Shown here: positions 1-12,700 of the stretch, piece by piece
Layout: each line of letters starts with the position of its first letter
How positions within the stretch are numbered: the first letter of the stretch is position 1
Assembly (NCBI GenBank): GCA_025677815.1
Contig: JAIXMP010000010.1
Span: 620,001-684,000 of the forward strand
DNA from: Phascolomyces articulosus
Taxonomy: Eukaryota; Mucoromycota; Mucoromycetes; Mucorales; Lichtheimiaceae
Reading direction: 5' to 3'
Length of the DNA: 64,000 nt
Program-made: the position numbers and the translations under genes
The notes under the pieces: generated by a model
The model's input: the letters and a program-made list of their open reading frames with translations, nothing else
What the model was told of the DNA's origin: nothing
The model's database searches: none

Positions 1-631
1 ACAGTGGTGAAGAATAATATATTTTTATTTATTTTGTGGATTAATAAGAAAGAAGTATATAGGAAGGATTAATTCGTTGAAATAGGACTAGTATATTATG
101 TAAAATGCCATTGGAATAGTGAACCATTGATAATAAGTCGAATGCATCTCATCAGGCATAATTGGCCAATTCCATCATTGAGCTCTCTGGAGTAGTTTTA
201 GAGCCATCATTTCAAGTTACTTGGTTCCAGTATATTCTATAGTAATTCCATCTTAGGGAATGGATTAAGCATCCTTTCTACTACTATATTATAATTTCCA
301 ATTATAAAAAATGACTTATGTTCTCACGGGGGAAAGGTGAAACAGTCAGAAACTGTGTTGTATCTAATATTCCCTTAAATTACAAAGGTACATACAAAAA
401 AAGAAGGTATGTGCTTCTTTTTTTAGGAGGGAGAGAAAAAGAGAATATAAGTCTTTAATAATAATAATAATAATATAAAAATTTCTTTTTTTTTTTGACG
501 GGTATCATTATATATATATTGAACTATAGAGAGAAAAATGAGGAAGAAAAAGAATGGTAGCTTATTATAATAATATGTTGTGGGTGGAGTGGAATGGAAT
601 GGAGTATTATTATTATTGTTGTTGTTGTTTT
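1..631. other. 3' flank of the BTB/POZ gene, AT-rich, no firm gene
   Basis: This stretch holds AT-rich sequence with short TTA/AAT runs (for example near 457-475 and 605-630). On the minus strand around 60-180 there is a short open stretch reading WNWPIMPDEMHS followed by more hydrophobic residues; it could be an edge exon of a gene leaving the window, but I could not link it to start, stop or splice sites. Confidence 0.3.
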
Positions 632-1683
632 TTAATGGAGTAATTCGACAAGACTATCGATTCTGTAGTATTTTGCCTAAATGAGAAGGATAAACAAGGT
701 TATTATTATTATTATTTATCATGAATCTACATTTGTTAACTGTCAAAATAATAACTTACTTCTTGTAACAGTTCATGACGTCTATTGAAGCATAAAAAAA
801 TATAAATAAATAATTAGAATTAGTTTATGTTTTTATTATCCTTATCCAACGATCATAACAAAATTATAAAATAGGAAAAATATACATACATGGATTGGTC
901 TTGACCGATAGAAGGTGGAACCTATATAGATAAGAAATAACAAGCAGTTAAATATCTTCAGAAAACTGTGCTACAATATTGTTTTGACTGATGAATATTT
1001 TCATCTCATCTAGGTAATAAACTTACTCTGAGGTCCCTAAGGTAATTCAATACCAATCGAAATTGTTTAGGATCTCGATCAATAAAATAAGATCCATCAT
1101 CTTCAGGATCCAATTGATGACGACCAGAAAACATGGTAGCTAATAAGCTTGCTTCTTCTCTTCGAAGTGTACTTAGCGATGTCTATAGAGATAGAGAGAA
1201 AGACAACAAGTAAGCATCTTCCCATTTATAATTATATATATAAAGAATACAGTAGATATGGTAGAAAGTAAGTAATCATCTCACCTCAAAGATGGTACCG
1301 CCTACATTCAACTTGACTTTTTCGGAAGGAAAAATGGTTTTATCTAAATAGTAATTAGGGTATAAGGATTAACATAAAGAAATGGTGATGATGATGATTG
1401 TTTATGTTGTAACACCTAGTGTTACCTTTGCCGGTGTTGGCTGCGGCTTCAAAATCGGTTTTCGTCTTTTCAATCCGATTGCGTTTTTGAACTAAACCTG
1501 TACAAAGTTCGTTATAACTTGTAGCAAGTTGATTATGAAAACGTTCTTTAGCAATTTCATAATTCTTTTCAAGTAATCTAATTTTCTCCATGGTATTTTC
1601 AATATCTTTGAAAATGTCTATGGGAAAAAAAAAAGAAAAAAGATCAGCTTGTGAGTGGGCATGGGCCTTTGTTTAGAGTCACC

Positions 1684-1719
<36 letters not shown>

Positions 1720-2609
1720 CCTCGCTTTTTGGTTTGGTAACTCTCGTGCAATAACTTGTAATCCGGTTGGAATTCTATCGACAACAAAAACATATTTCAT
1801 CATGATTCATATGTTAGTGTTTTGTTTATATCATCTTAAAAGAAAGAGGGCTTATAAAAAAAATTAAACTTTTTTTTACCATCCCATACACTGCCCCAGG
1901 CACTATTATTATTTAAACTTGAAAGTGCACTTCTCACTACTGTGTGTTGTTCATCATTCGTTGTACTATGTGTCACAACACTATTTTCTTCATCATCATC
2001 GTCATTGTCATCCACTCGTTGACCATGGTATGAAAACTCCAACTCGCCTACATCAAATCCTCGATAACGCGGAGTTCTGTCCGAGGATAAGGGGGAAGAA
2101 AGGGAAGATGAAGATTCTGTAGACTCATAAAGGTTATCATTGGGAAACTGAGGTGATTCTGGTTCAGTAGGTCTTGTAGTTGTGTTGTTATTGATATTAT
2201 TATTATTGTTATTAGTGGTATGAGTAGTATCATTCATATTAATAGTAGTCGCAGTAGCGGTTGGAGCATGATGATGATGTTGGTAAGTGTCGTGATGGTA
2301 TATCCCGCCACCACCGCCGGCTCCTCCGACTATTCCTGGTCTAACACCTGCGCCACGGTCATCTTGGAAACGTACACCATGAGGCTGTTGTGGTTGATGG
2401 TGATGAGGATGTTGACGGATAGGATCCATACCTGGATCCTGTTGAGGATCTTGAAATCGTTGCATTATTTGACGAATATATCTATTTTGTTGTGTGTTGC
2501 CACACTCTTCAAGGCCAACGTCAGCTAGCGCGCGAGGCGACTGCTCAGGGGATCGATGTGTAGGAGAGTGCGGGTCGTTATTAGTTCTCCAGTGTTCAGC
2601 CCGGTTCAT
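632..2609 (-). CDS. KCTD-like BTB/POZ (T1-type) domain protein
   Basis: Eight exons join in phase to 429 codons plus stop: 1880-2609, 1721-1774, 1426-1617, 1285-1343, 1027-1182, 890-921, 760-781 and 632-676. The N-terminal half is low complexity (His, Asn, Gly, Ser/Asp runs) and probably disordered. Next comes a helical coiled-coil-like segment (LLEKNYEIAKERFHNQLATS). The C-terminal ~100 residues are a T1-type BTB/POZ fold: KVKLNVGGTIFE, TLRREEASLLATMFSG, DGSYFIDRDPKQFRLVLNYL and a final YYRIDSLVELLH. Proteins of this family oligomerise through the BTB domain and often act as cullin-3 adaptors or scaffolds; which applies here is not shown by the sequence. The start is the first ATG of the long first exon. 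One internal exon is only 22 nt long and is required to keep the BTB domain intact. Confidence 0.88.
1689..1714. repeat. (TA)13 microsatellite in an intron of the BTB gene
   Basis: Pure TA dinucleotide run lying inside the second intron of the BTB gene, just after its donor site. Confidence 0.9.
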
Positions 2610-3195
2610 ACACGATAAATGAAAGGAAGTGTGTGTGTGTGTGCTGGAGAGACAGGGCTCCTTTTACGTTGGAAAAAAAAAAAAAGATAAACGAAGGAAA
2701 GAAAAGAGAAAAAACAACAACAAACACACAAACTCAAAAAATACACGCTAAAAGAGAAAGGGAAAAAAAAATAAGTTCCCGTTTAAAGTGTGTGTGATGA
2801 TGTGTGATACACTTGAATTCGGGTCCGTGATCCTAACAGATGACCATTCCCATGGTAACGAAATAAAATAATCCCAGTTTTTTTTATATAAATTACGAAG
2901 TTTCTTTTTTTGTGTTAAGTTTATATACAAGACTTTACAAATCGTATTTTTTATTTCTTTTCTTTTCTTTTGCTTCAAAAAAAAACATTCATATATATAA
3001 AAAGAAGTAGTATAGTAAAAAAAAAGAAGTACTAAAGGAAGGGAGAAGGGGTGGGAAATTAAAAGCTCGTAAGATGTGTGTGTTTGTAAGTAATATGTGC
3101 GAGCTTACTCACAGAAAATAATAGTAATAGTAATAATAAGAAGTATATGTATAAAAAAAGAAGCAAGAAGAAGTTAAAAAAAATAGGAAATATAA
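2610..3195. other. Spacer between BTB gene start and RhoGAP gene stop
   Basis: This spacer must hold the promoter of the BTB gene and the 3' end of the RhoGAP transcript. I see a short GT run near 2628-2642, poly-A tracts and purine-rich stretches, but no convincing ORF or named regulatory motif. Confidence 0.5.
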
Positions 3196-4204
3196 TTATT
3201 CTTGTGGTTGTTGTTTTCTACCAGCAATGACTAGATGGTCATCATTATCGGTATAGACACAACGCGTCTTATCTGCATTCAAATCTGTAATCAATGTACG
3301 TACAAACGCTTGTTCATATTTTGAATTTTCAAATACAGTTGTTAAAGATTCGGAAGGACAGCGTAAAAAGTTGGGAGCATATACCATGGCCAAGTTATTC
3401 ACGTTCATTCTTGTATGTTCGATTACTTCTTCTTGAGCAAATTCCTGATATCAAATAACATAATAACAATAAATATCTATTATTAAACTCTAATGGATAT
3501 TGTTTTCCTTACCTGTACAAAAGCAATCATATACATGATAATACGTCGATTGACTTCAGGAAGTGAATTTACAATAGCAATGGCTTGGTCTGGATCTTCT
3601 GAGCATCGAATGCACCTGTCATAGTGCTCTGAAGTAATCAGGGGTTCTTCCAAATCACGTAACCAATATTTTAAGAGTGATGCTGGTACATTTGGATCGG
3701 TAATACCAGTTGCATCATAATTACCGTTTTCAATACGTATGCGCTAAATAAATAATAAGCCATTGTTATATTTGAGGTGATAAGTAACAATGATTTATAT
3801 ACATAATTAATTAAAAAAAAAGAGAACAATAAAAGAAACTTACCAAATCAGTCACTTCTTCCGCGTCACCAGGAACACGGAAGATGCCTTCCGATTGTTG
3901 CCCTTTCATCTGAAGCACAGCATCAGCAAGGAAAGGAACAATTTTGGGTATCTTGAGACCATCTCCACAATGAGCCGGTAGATCGACAATCATATTGAGT
4001 GATTCTCCGAAAATAGAAGGTTTAAAGGGTGCCTCCTAGATGTTTTGTTAGGAAGAATTGCGGGGAAGAATAAAAAGAATGCGAGTTTGTTAGTTATATA
4101 TTCAAAAAAAAATATCACGGAGTGAGTGAAGAGAGAATGTGTATCAGATAAAGAAGAACATAAAGGCCATAAAGAAAAAAAGGGAGTTTTTTTTATGTCA
4201 AAGT

Positions 4205-4241
<37 letters not shown>

Positions 4242-6394
4242 CTTTTAAACATAAACGGATGAATGAATGATTTTTTACCTTTGCGCGCTCAATTTCACCA
4301 GTTGTCAACACTTTCCCTTTGGCGCCCCGCACACAAATTTTCTTCAATCGTGTTGAAACATACTGACTCATCACATCTACTTGGTTTGTCGATATCTGTT
4401 GACTTTGTTCAACAAAATCAGTCAAGTAGGATTCCAAATTTTTAGAAGGTGGAAATGTCACACTGATTACGCATAAAATTTCCCAACCCTTTTTAATGCT
4501 TTTGCTATATAGATAATAATAATAAAAAGGTGTGTTAAGGTACAAAATCACCACAAGAAGAAACCCATGTGTTTTAGAATATATATAATATGTATCAATA
4601 GCATAACCCTGGGAGAAAGGGGATAGAAAAGGGAAAAAGAAGAAGAAAAAGACTTACCCAGTGGGATTATTATGCAATTGCTTACAGACTTGAACGTAGA
4701 TCTCATCTCGCATTTGACCCTTGCTAATACCACAGCCTAGGAGTGTTTGATACTCCTCAATTTCGTTTGATTGTCGGGAACGTGGCCGGTCACCCATGAT
4801 GGCTTGAATGAGTTTAAAGCATTTTAATGCATCCTTGTATAAATCCTTATTCAGCATAATCAATGGTTGTTTAATGGAATCTTTGGTCCATTGGAGCATT
4901 TCATTCATGGGCACTCGACGTCGAAAGATCAATCCTTTTTTATGTGTTGCAAAATATTTTTTAGCGAATCCATCAATAGCAAATTGATTAATTTCTTGTT
5001 GTAAACTCGTAGGTAAAGCGGGTCTAATAGGTTATTATATCATGGTGTGTTACAAGTATATAAGCAGGTTAGGGAGGTAACTCGTGGTAAAAAAGAAGAA
5101 AAAAAATAGTATGCTCAATGATGCAATACACTTACTTTTTATCGGTCTGAGCCAGCGGACCGGTGGGATGATCAATGATGCTATGGTTTTTTACTGGACT
5201 CATTGCATCAGCAGCATCTGATATAAATTCATTTCATATATAGTTAATTTTATATTCACACGATTATTCAAAAGCATATATATAATTTTTACCTGGATTG
5301 TTGACAGGTGTACTAACAGCGATTGAGTTGCGTGGTGAAGATTGAGATCGTGTAACAAAGCTTTTCCATGGTGATGAATTTTTATTTCGAAAACCTGATA
5401 AAGCTGAAAAGTTGGATAATCGACGAGGACGTGCTGATAACTCATCCGACTAAAAAAAATGAGAGAGAGATTAATTTCTTATGACCTCAAGACCAAAAAT
5501 CCTTTCCATGGGTTACGCCTTCTCAAAAAAGACGCAAATATTTATAAAGCTTACCAAACTTAGTTTTCGTGACCATCTAAAACCAAAAAGACTCATTGAG
5601 CTTCCCGGTAATGCTGCCGATAATGAATCGTGCGATTCTTCTCTTGTTAATAAAGAGGTTGCAGCATCATTTGGTTGTCGAATGGTACTTGCCCCATCAG
5701 ATGTTGAACGGACATGATGAATGGTGGTTTGTGGTGGTGAACGCATGGATGGTAAGTCGAGTGATCTACTATTTCGTTTTGCTGTTGAAGGTCCAGCCTC
5801 CAAAGTAGTTGTATGTGGCTTAACAAGTGGTAAATCGATCATTGACTAAATGATAATAAATATTTAAATTAATAATTTGAGTCTATAGAATGATGAAAAG
5901 AGAGGGGTAGATCAAGATGCCCTTTACCTCTTGTTGGATCTTGATGAGGGATATCACTGGTTTATCAGCCGGCTGAATCCAGTTGGTTTGACCCGAGAGT
6001 GTATTATAATAATAAGGTAATTCATTTTTATCGTCCCAAAGTTCCCACCATTCACCTTTTGGGTCGATCGGTTTTCTATATAAAATAGGAGAAACGGTAA
6101 TGGGTAAGTTCCAAAAAAATGATTTTACAATGAAGCCAAAGGAAAAAAAAAAAATAAAAAAATAAAAAAATAAAAACCATACATTGTTCCTGAATCAGGT
6201 TTATCTGTCAAACATTCACCAGTACTCTATATAAAGAGAAATGAGAACATAAAAAAAGAATTAGCCTTATGTAAAAAGATTGGGAATGGGATATGAGAAA
6301 GGGATGGGAAAAAAGGCTTTACAGGATTTGCAAAGAATGTACGGTTAGAGCCGGGATCGACCACTTGAACCCAATCGTAGGCTATTGTTGTCAT
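3196..6394 (-). CDS. Rho GTPase-activating protein with WW-WW-MyTH4-RhoGAP layout
   Basis: Eleven exons join in phase to 685 aa: 6323-6394, 6183-6226, 5928-6075, 5555-5845, 5293-5449, 5136-5217, 4658-5023, 4279-4504, 3844-4035, 3513-3743, 3196-3444. The start is the ATG at 6392-6394, directly before the first WW domain. WW1 reads DWVQVVDPGSNRTFFANP and ends in KPDSG; WW2 holds GEWWELWDDKNELPYYYN and TNWIQP. A Ser/Pro-rich linker follows (about residues 89-265). A MyTH4 domain (about 290-460) has FRRRVPMNEMLQWTK and MRDEIYVQVCKQLHNNP. The RhoGAP domain (about 465-660) has the arginine finger in GIFRVPG (Arg515), NVPASLLKYWLRDLEEPLI and NNLAMVYAPNFLR. It should speed GTP hydrolysis on Rho-type GTPases at the cortex. 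The layout is that of animal ARHGAP39/Vilse. Confidence 0.93.
4209..4239. repeat. (CT)15 microsatellite in a RhoGAP intron
   Basis: Dinucleotide run inside the intron between the MyTH4 and RhoGAP exons. Confidence 0.9.
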
Positions 6395-6706
6395 GCCAAC
6401 GTTTGGTGGTTTATAGTGGAAATTGAGATGGAGAAATAAAAAAGTGAAAGAGTAAAAAAGAGAAAAGGGTCTTTTTGGTATACTTGAAGAAAAGAAAAGA
6501 AAAGAAGCAAAAGAAAAAAGAGGAGCAGGAAAAAAAAAAGGTTTGCTGTTGTCGAAAAAAAAAGGAGGGATTATTAAAGAAAGTTTTATTTATTATAGTG
6601 TATATAACACCTTGTAAGTAGATGAACAATAGCATGGTATGATTATTTTATATTATACTCACAACTTAGAATTGTTTCGATAGTCTCCAATTGGATGGGC
6701 TTTGCT

Positions 6707-6737
<31 letters not shown>

Positions 6738-8455
6738 CATTGTTACACATGTATAATAAACATAAAAAAACGCTTGATTTTGCTTAATTAAGTCTAGTAG
6801 CTTTAACTACTAACAAAAAAATGTAACATGGGACCTTTTCTTCCTTTGAAACAAATATCTGTTTTACTGTTTAAATCAATCGTTATGATTAATAAATCTA
6901 TAATAACATTATTGTCATTCATAGTCATTGCAAATCCATAATAACTTATTACAATATTGTTTAATAGGATTGATTTTTCTTGTACTACGAGACTGAAAGA
7001 GTTTTCTTTACTTGAAACACAACCACTAACAATAAAAACCAGACGCTGTCTGTGCGAAATTATGATATCATTTATTCCAGGTATATCTTTTTGTTGCTAA
7101 TATATTAAACTTGTTATATAATTCAGATAATAAAAATTATATTTAGTGCCTTTATTTTTTTTTCTATCGATCTATCTAATATCTATCAAAAAAAAACCTC
7201 TTCTTGGTTTATGATGTAAAAAAGAAGTTCACATGCATGTATTTTTTTTCTTTACTCTTTTTTGACTCCGTTCACAGAGATTACCTATTTCGTAGATGTT
7301 TGCGAAGATTTTTATATTTTATTCCCAAGGAAATCGGATTGGGGTCTTCCATCATTATTATAATAGTACGTAATACGCATGATCCTTGTTGTAATACGAT
7401 GATTTATTACCATTGTAAAACATGTATTATAAAGAAGGCTGGGTTGTTCCTTCTTTGCCACTTTATTAGTGGAACAAAATGCAGAAGGTCGATCGATGCA
7501 TCCTCTTTTGAACGAATAGGAGCCATTTGAAAACATTTCCCTTTCTTTTATGGTTACACATATATTATTTTTACAACCTATCAAGCATTTTTCTCAAGCA
7601 TATGCCAAACGAAGACTTATTTATGCTGATCATCAACTAAACCATTGATACTTCTTTTGTTAGATACAAATTCAGTTTATGATGATGCTTCATCCGGAAT
7701 AGGTATCACGAACGTTCAAGTACATGATAACCCTGGCTCATCAATATCGCCCCTAAATCGGATTTATTGAAAGTAACTTTTGGCATAAGAAAATTCTTTG
7801 GTATCTTGATGCTCCTGCCTTGCTACTTTTCCCAACAAGTCGAATGGCTCTTGACCTTTTATAGTTATGATTTGGAAACAATAAGGTTCAAACCTTCCTT
7901 CTATATGCTATATGGCAGCAAGACAGCAGGTGATTATTATTATTATTTATTATCACTGTATAAATCTATTAAATTTACAACTTATGTAGTGACAGGTTGT
8001 TGAGTTGATCATGTTATTCATGTTCTTCGGTTAAATAGATGTATGCATCACCTAATGATTTGAGGAATGGGACCTTGATCTTCTTCGAGTATAAAAGATA
8101 ATAAATTCCATTATTATAATACACACTTTAAAAGTAATTCTATTTCTTTGCTTTAGCTATCTTACATGAATGTTTTGATAGAGTGAAACAATTTTGGCAA
8201 ATGACGTATAAAACATAGCATTCACCACACGACATATTTTATAGAAAAAAATGAAGCGCGATTAATATTGGGTTGAGAAGGAGTAGGAAGTATAAGATAT
8301 TGCTTCAACAAAACAATTGGTATTTTTTCGTTTTGACATGAAAAGAAAGTAGGATCACATTTTCCTATATATTAAGAGATAGTTTATTTAAGTTATGATT
8401 TCACCCTTCTCGGTAATAACGATGCTGTCATCAAGAGAACGTTCGTGATGCTTGC
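6395..8455. other. AT-rich spacer, upstream region of the RhoGAP gene
   Basis: I see homopolymer runs, a short (ATT)n near 6708-6740 and only short ORFs with unbiased composition. The part next to 6394 is the likely promoter and 5' UTR of the RhoGAP gene. No RNA gene or mobile element is evident. Confidence 0.4.
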
Positions 8456-9075
8456 TTATATATTCTTAATAATACATACCATTGAGATAATAACATTTGA
8501 TAGTATGCATTTTTGTTGCTGACCATTTTCAGTACAGATTCTACATGCTTGGGTGTCCATCGTAGGTGATATTGCTGCCTTTGAATATTCATCTAATATC
8601 AGTCTTTTGAAACCATCCCATTTTTCCAATAACGATCCACATTCTACAAAATACCATGATCGATAGTTATCATCGCTTCGAACAACTTCACCACCTTCGT
8701 CTCCTCCACCATGATCAGTCTCTATTCCACTGGATTCATTGTTACTTTGCAGCATCAAGTTATTGTTTTTCGTTGTATCTTGATTAATATGATTGTGATT
8801 GTGATTGTGATTATGATTCAAAGCGGCCTGACAGATGATGTCTTTTCCCTCTGAGGAAGAAGGTGATTCATTTATTTTATAAAAACGACTATCAATTGGA
8901 TTAAAATCGCCGGTCATCCAGCCTGATGACAACCTTGCGCATTTGTTCTTTGGCTTCTTTGGTTTCTTAACCTAATTTTTTCGCTCGTCGACGACGAGTG
9001 ATCAACATTTCTGCAACTAAGTCATTTTCATTACTACTTCCGTTCTCATCGTAACTCCAATGTTGATATTCAAAT
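8456..9075 (-). pseudogene. Decayed protein-coding fragment of unknown family
   Basis: Two adjoining minus-strand frames look protein-coding but are broken. The upstream part (about 8985-9075) reads FEYQHWSYDENGSSNENDLV, then LITRRRRAKKLG, and meets a TAA. Coding-like sequence continues for about 20 residues (ETKEAKEQMRKVVIRLDD) and then a frame change is needed to enter the open frame at 8456-8932, which reads NPIDSRFYKINES, an Asn-His repeat, then DDNYRSWYFVECGSLLEKWD and a Cys cluster ACRICTENGQQQKC. The open frame has no ATG at its beginning; its first Met is about six codons in. This pattern, a charged linker then a compact C-terminal piece in a gene-poor spacer, fits a worn transposon or retired gene. 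I do not recognise the family. Confidence 0.4.
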
Positions 9076-9722
9076 GTAGAATATATGGTAATAATAAAAA
9101 CAATTCAATTAAAAAATGAAGAGAGATAAACACAACTAATTAACATCAGCTCTACTAAATATACACATATGACATCACATATTTTTTTTGGTCAGATTTA
9201 TTTAGCTGAGAATCTTGCTGTATATATTAGGCTTTTTTTTTATTTTTATTTTTTTTACAACGATCAAGACTTTTGACATATCTTTGTTGCCTAGAAAATA
9301 GATATGTATAATTTCCATGATTTATTTAAAGTCATTGATATGGAAAGCAATTACAATAATAATATTTGTTGTAATTGACTACTATCATCTTGTACAGTTT
9401 TCATGGGATGTTTGAAACTAAATGCAAAAAGTCGATCAATGCATTATTCTGCATGAATATGTAGTCAGGAACAGATTGTTGACAATATTCTTATTGTTAT
9501 TATATACTATTCATCAATACACCAGATGACCTCACATTACCCACTTTGTTGCATAAATAACAAAGAATATCCTTATCATCAGTATAAAAAGAGTATAAAA
9601 AGCATAATGGAGGAATAATATTATTTTTTTTGATAGTTGTATAATAATATACAATACAAGAAATACAAGCAACAACAAAAACGTGAGTAAGGGGTAAGAT
9701 ATTAGAATATAAGAAAAAGAAA
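9076..9722. other. Spacer 3' of the Rho GEF gene
   Basis: AT-rich sequence with poly-T tracts (about 9182-9255) and no supportable ORF; it should contain the 3' UTR and polyadenylation site of the Rho GEF gene. Confidence 0.4.
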
Positions 9723-12700
9723 TTACGCTTTACTATTTTGTACATCAGGATGCGATTGGTTCAACTCCAATCTGAAAAGATTTTGATGTTGAGGTTGTTC
9801 TGGGAAAACAATACATCCCTCTATCACATAAGGCTCGCCTGTATTTCCATTACCATTATAATAGGTAAGACGACAATCATTACCAGGAATCATTTGAACA
9901 AGATCTCCCTATAACATATATTTACATATATTGTTCATATTGTTGGTGAGTGAGCTATATTCTCTCTCTCTTTTTTTTTCTCAAAAACTCTTTTGAATAG
10001 ACTTACAGTGACAACATGTCGAATTTCAATAAAGCGTGGATCAAATGCTAAAACATAAGGATATTGAAACACAATATGCTCTGGATTTGATTCCCATTCA
10101 CATAAGAATTGAGATGTCTCGTCACGTGGTACTAATTGTTGATTACGATTATTGACATAAAAAGCAAATTTGTTGTAACACATGAGGAATTTGCCTTGCA
10201 TACGATACATGGCCAATGGTTTCAATCCATCACGTCTTTGTTCCAAGAAATCAAATTGAGGGTCCTGTTCATCAGGAATCGTATGGCCATCTACCAAATC
10301 TTCAGGATCAATGATTTCAAATGCTCGTTCACAAACCACTGCAAACTTGGCTTTCAAAAAGTGAAGATTGGTTGCTTTTGCACCTACAGAAAATTCCTAT
10401 CATTTTTTTACACAATAATCAATCAGCAAATCAGTTTTTTATTCTTTTCTCACAAAAAAAAAATAGGACTCGGTTTTTTTTTACCTTGTAGGTGGAGAAC
10501 CATTTACTTTTACTGCTATGACTGCCGAATAATCTAGATCGATAGCCACTTCCACCGCTGCTGTTGATTTGATCTGCACTACGAGTAGGCTTACATGCAA
10601 TAAATAAGGTCGATAATGCCTTTTGACGGGCATAAATCAACATGTCTTCTCCACTACAGACACCCACTTGGAAAAAGTGAACCGGATCACTGATCACTTC
10701 TACTAAAGAGGAAGGTGCTCTTGGGCTCTTGGGGTTATCCAATAAATTCAAAGGATATGCATGGAGTTCCTTGTCTATATACGTTTGCCATAAAGATTGT
10801 TAGCAGAATTCAAAAAAATTACATAGGCACAGTATAGCATCCCAATAGATCCACTCCAACATGTCTCCCTCTCCCCTTCTTATTCATTAGTTTCTTACCA
10901 GCTAATACGAGAAGGATTTGGTATTTCTGCATGACACCAATTTGTGTGACATTCTTCAATGCGATAATAGGTCGAGCACGACCTTGATCGATTGTTTTGA
11001 AATAAACACCTGTGGATGTTCCAATCGCCAATTTTTGAGCACCGTTTGCAGAAACTAATCATGAATAAATTCTAAATGTTAGAAAAAAAAATGCCCATCC
11101 ATATTCACTTGATAAATCACATTTTTCTCTTTCTCTCTCTAAATACAATAAATAAAGATAAACTTACCAAATGGTACTGAACAGTTAATCTTACCAGGAC
11201 CTTCTTGTGTTGTAGTAACACCATATTCGCATCGGAAATAGGAATGGTCAATGCTATATAAATTGAAAGCATCCACTTGATCCTTTTTATTTTCCTTGGC
11301 ATTCTTGACTGCGTTCAACCATTGCTTCTTTTCATCTGGTGTGTTGCACATAAGATAATAAGTTCCTCCATGACGACCAGGATGCACCAATGTCAATGAA
11401 AGCGAAGGGACTTGACCTCGCGTGGTTGTTTGAGAACGAATCGAAGTATAGGTACTATGCATTGTATTTGTACGTGAAGAGAGCAAAGAAGGCAAACTAA
11501 ATTCATTGGTAACGCCTTGCACAAACAACATTTGAATAGGAATAGGGCGTCGCCAAATCTTGTATTCTGTACTTTCACTTGTCTTGCGTGCCTTGGTCAA
11601 CAAGACAATATGATCCAAGACGACCACATGAATATATTTTTCGCTCACTTCCAATGTTGAATTATCACGCTTGAGATCACCACGGAAATAAATCTTGCGT
11701 TGTGGATCAGTGAGTTTAAGATCATACGATTCTCCTTGACGACACGTTAATGCACCATTCAAGGTCAAAATTTCCACACGGTTCTTGACACTCACAGAGA
11801 GCGTATCACAAAGTTTGGCCACATCCGCCACCATATCCTTACATTTCATCAAGATTTCATATTCCTCACTCTCCTTGTCTGTCTTTTTAATGATAGCGCT
11901 CAATAATAAGGGGTAACGTTGGAGACGCATCACTGGACGAAGCAAAAAGTGACGGAAGGTTTGCTTGTTGAGTTGTGGGTTGTTTTGAAGCATTTGTAAG
12001 AAATGGCCAAATCGTTCATTAGAGCGGCGTGTAAGAGCAACAATATATTCGGCAAGATGGACATTGGGAACATAGCGAGCAAATGGTTCTCTAAATCGTT
12101 CAAAATGTTTCAATAAAATATCGGCAATGTGTGGTATACAGCCTTCGGCGTGTTCTTCTTGACGGGCAAATAAGTCCTCGAACAAATCTGAACTGATGTG
12201 CTGTAACTCTTCATAATTGTTGAAAACATCCTTGGCGAAAAGTGGCCACATGTTGGGATCAATAGCACTATCTTGACTGAGGGGCTCAACAATATACTGT
12301 GTTTTTTATACTATATCGTTAGCTAAATTTGATCCTCCCCATCTTTCTTCTTCCCATCTTACCTGGTGCATGATTTCCAGATCTTTCAAATATTGTTCTT
12401 CGCCATGAGTCACTTCATTCATGGCTTCTTGACGATCCCGTTCACGTTGATCAACAGTTTCATAGAAATCTGGATCCATACGCATACCCCAATTCTCGGT
12501 TGAACGCATCTATAGGCCAAGGAAAAAAAGTAATCAATTTTACTAATCCATGAATGACCCCTATTGAAATAATAATGATACTTACTCCTTCGGTGTGAAT
12601 AATCGAAGAACGCACTGATGTGCTTCGTCCCAAAGATTCCTGAGGCTAAAAATTTGGATAAGTAAAAGATGGATCATAAAGAAGCTCATGAAAAAAATAT

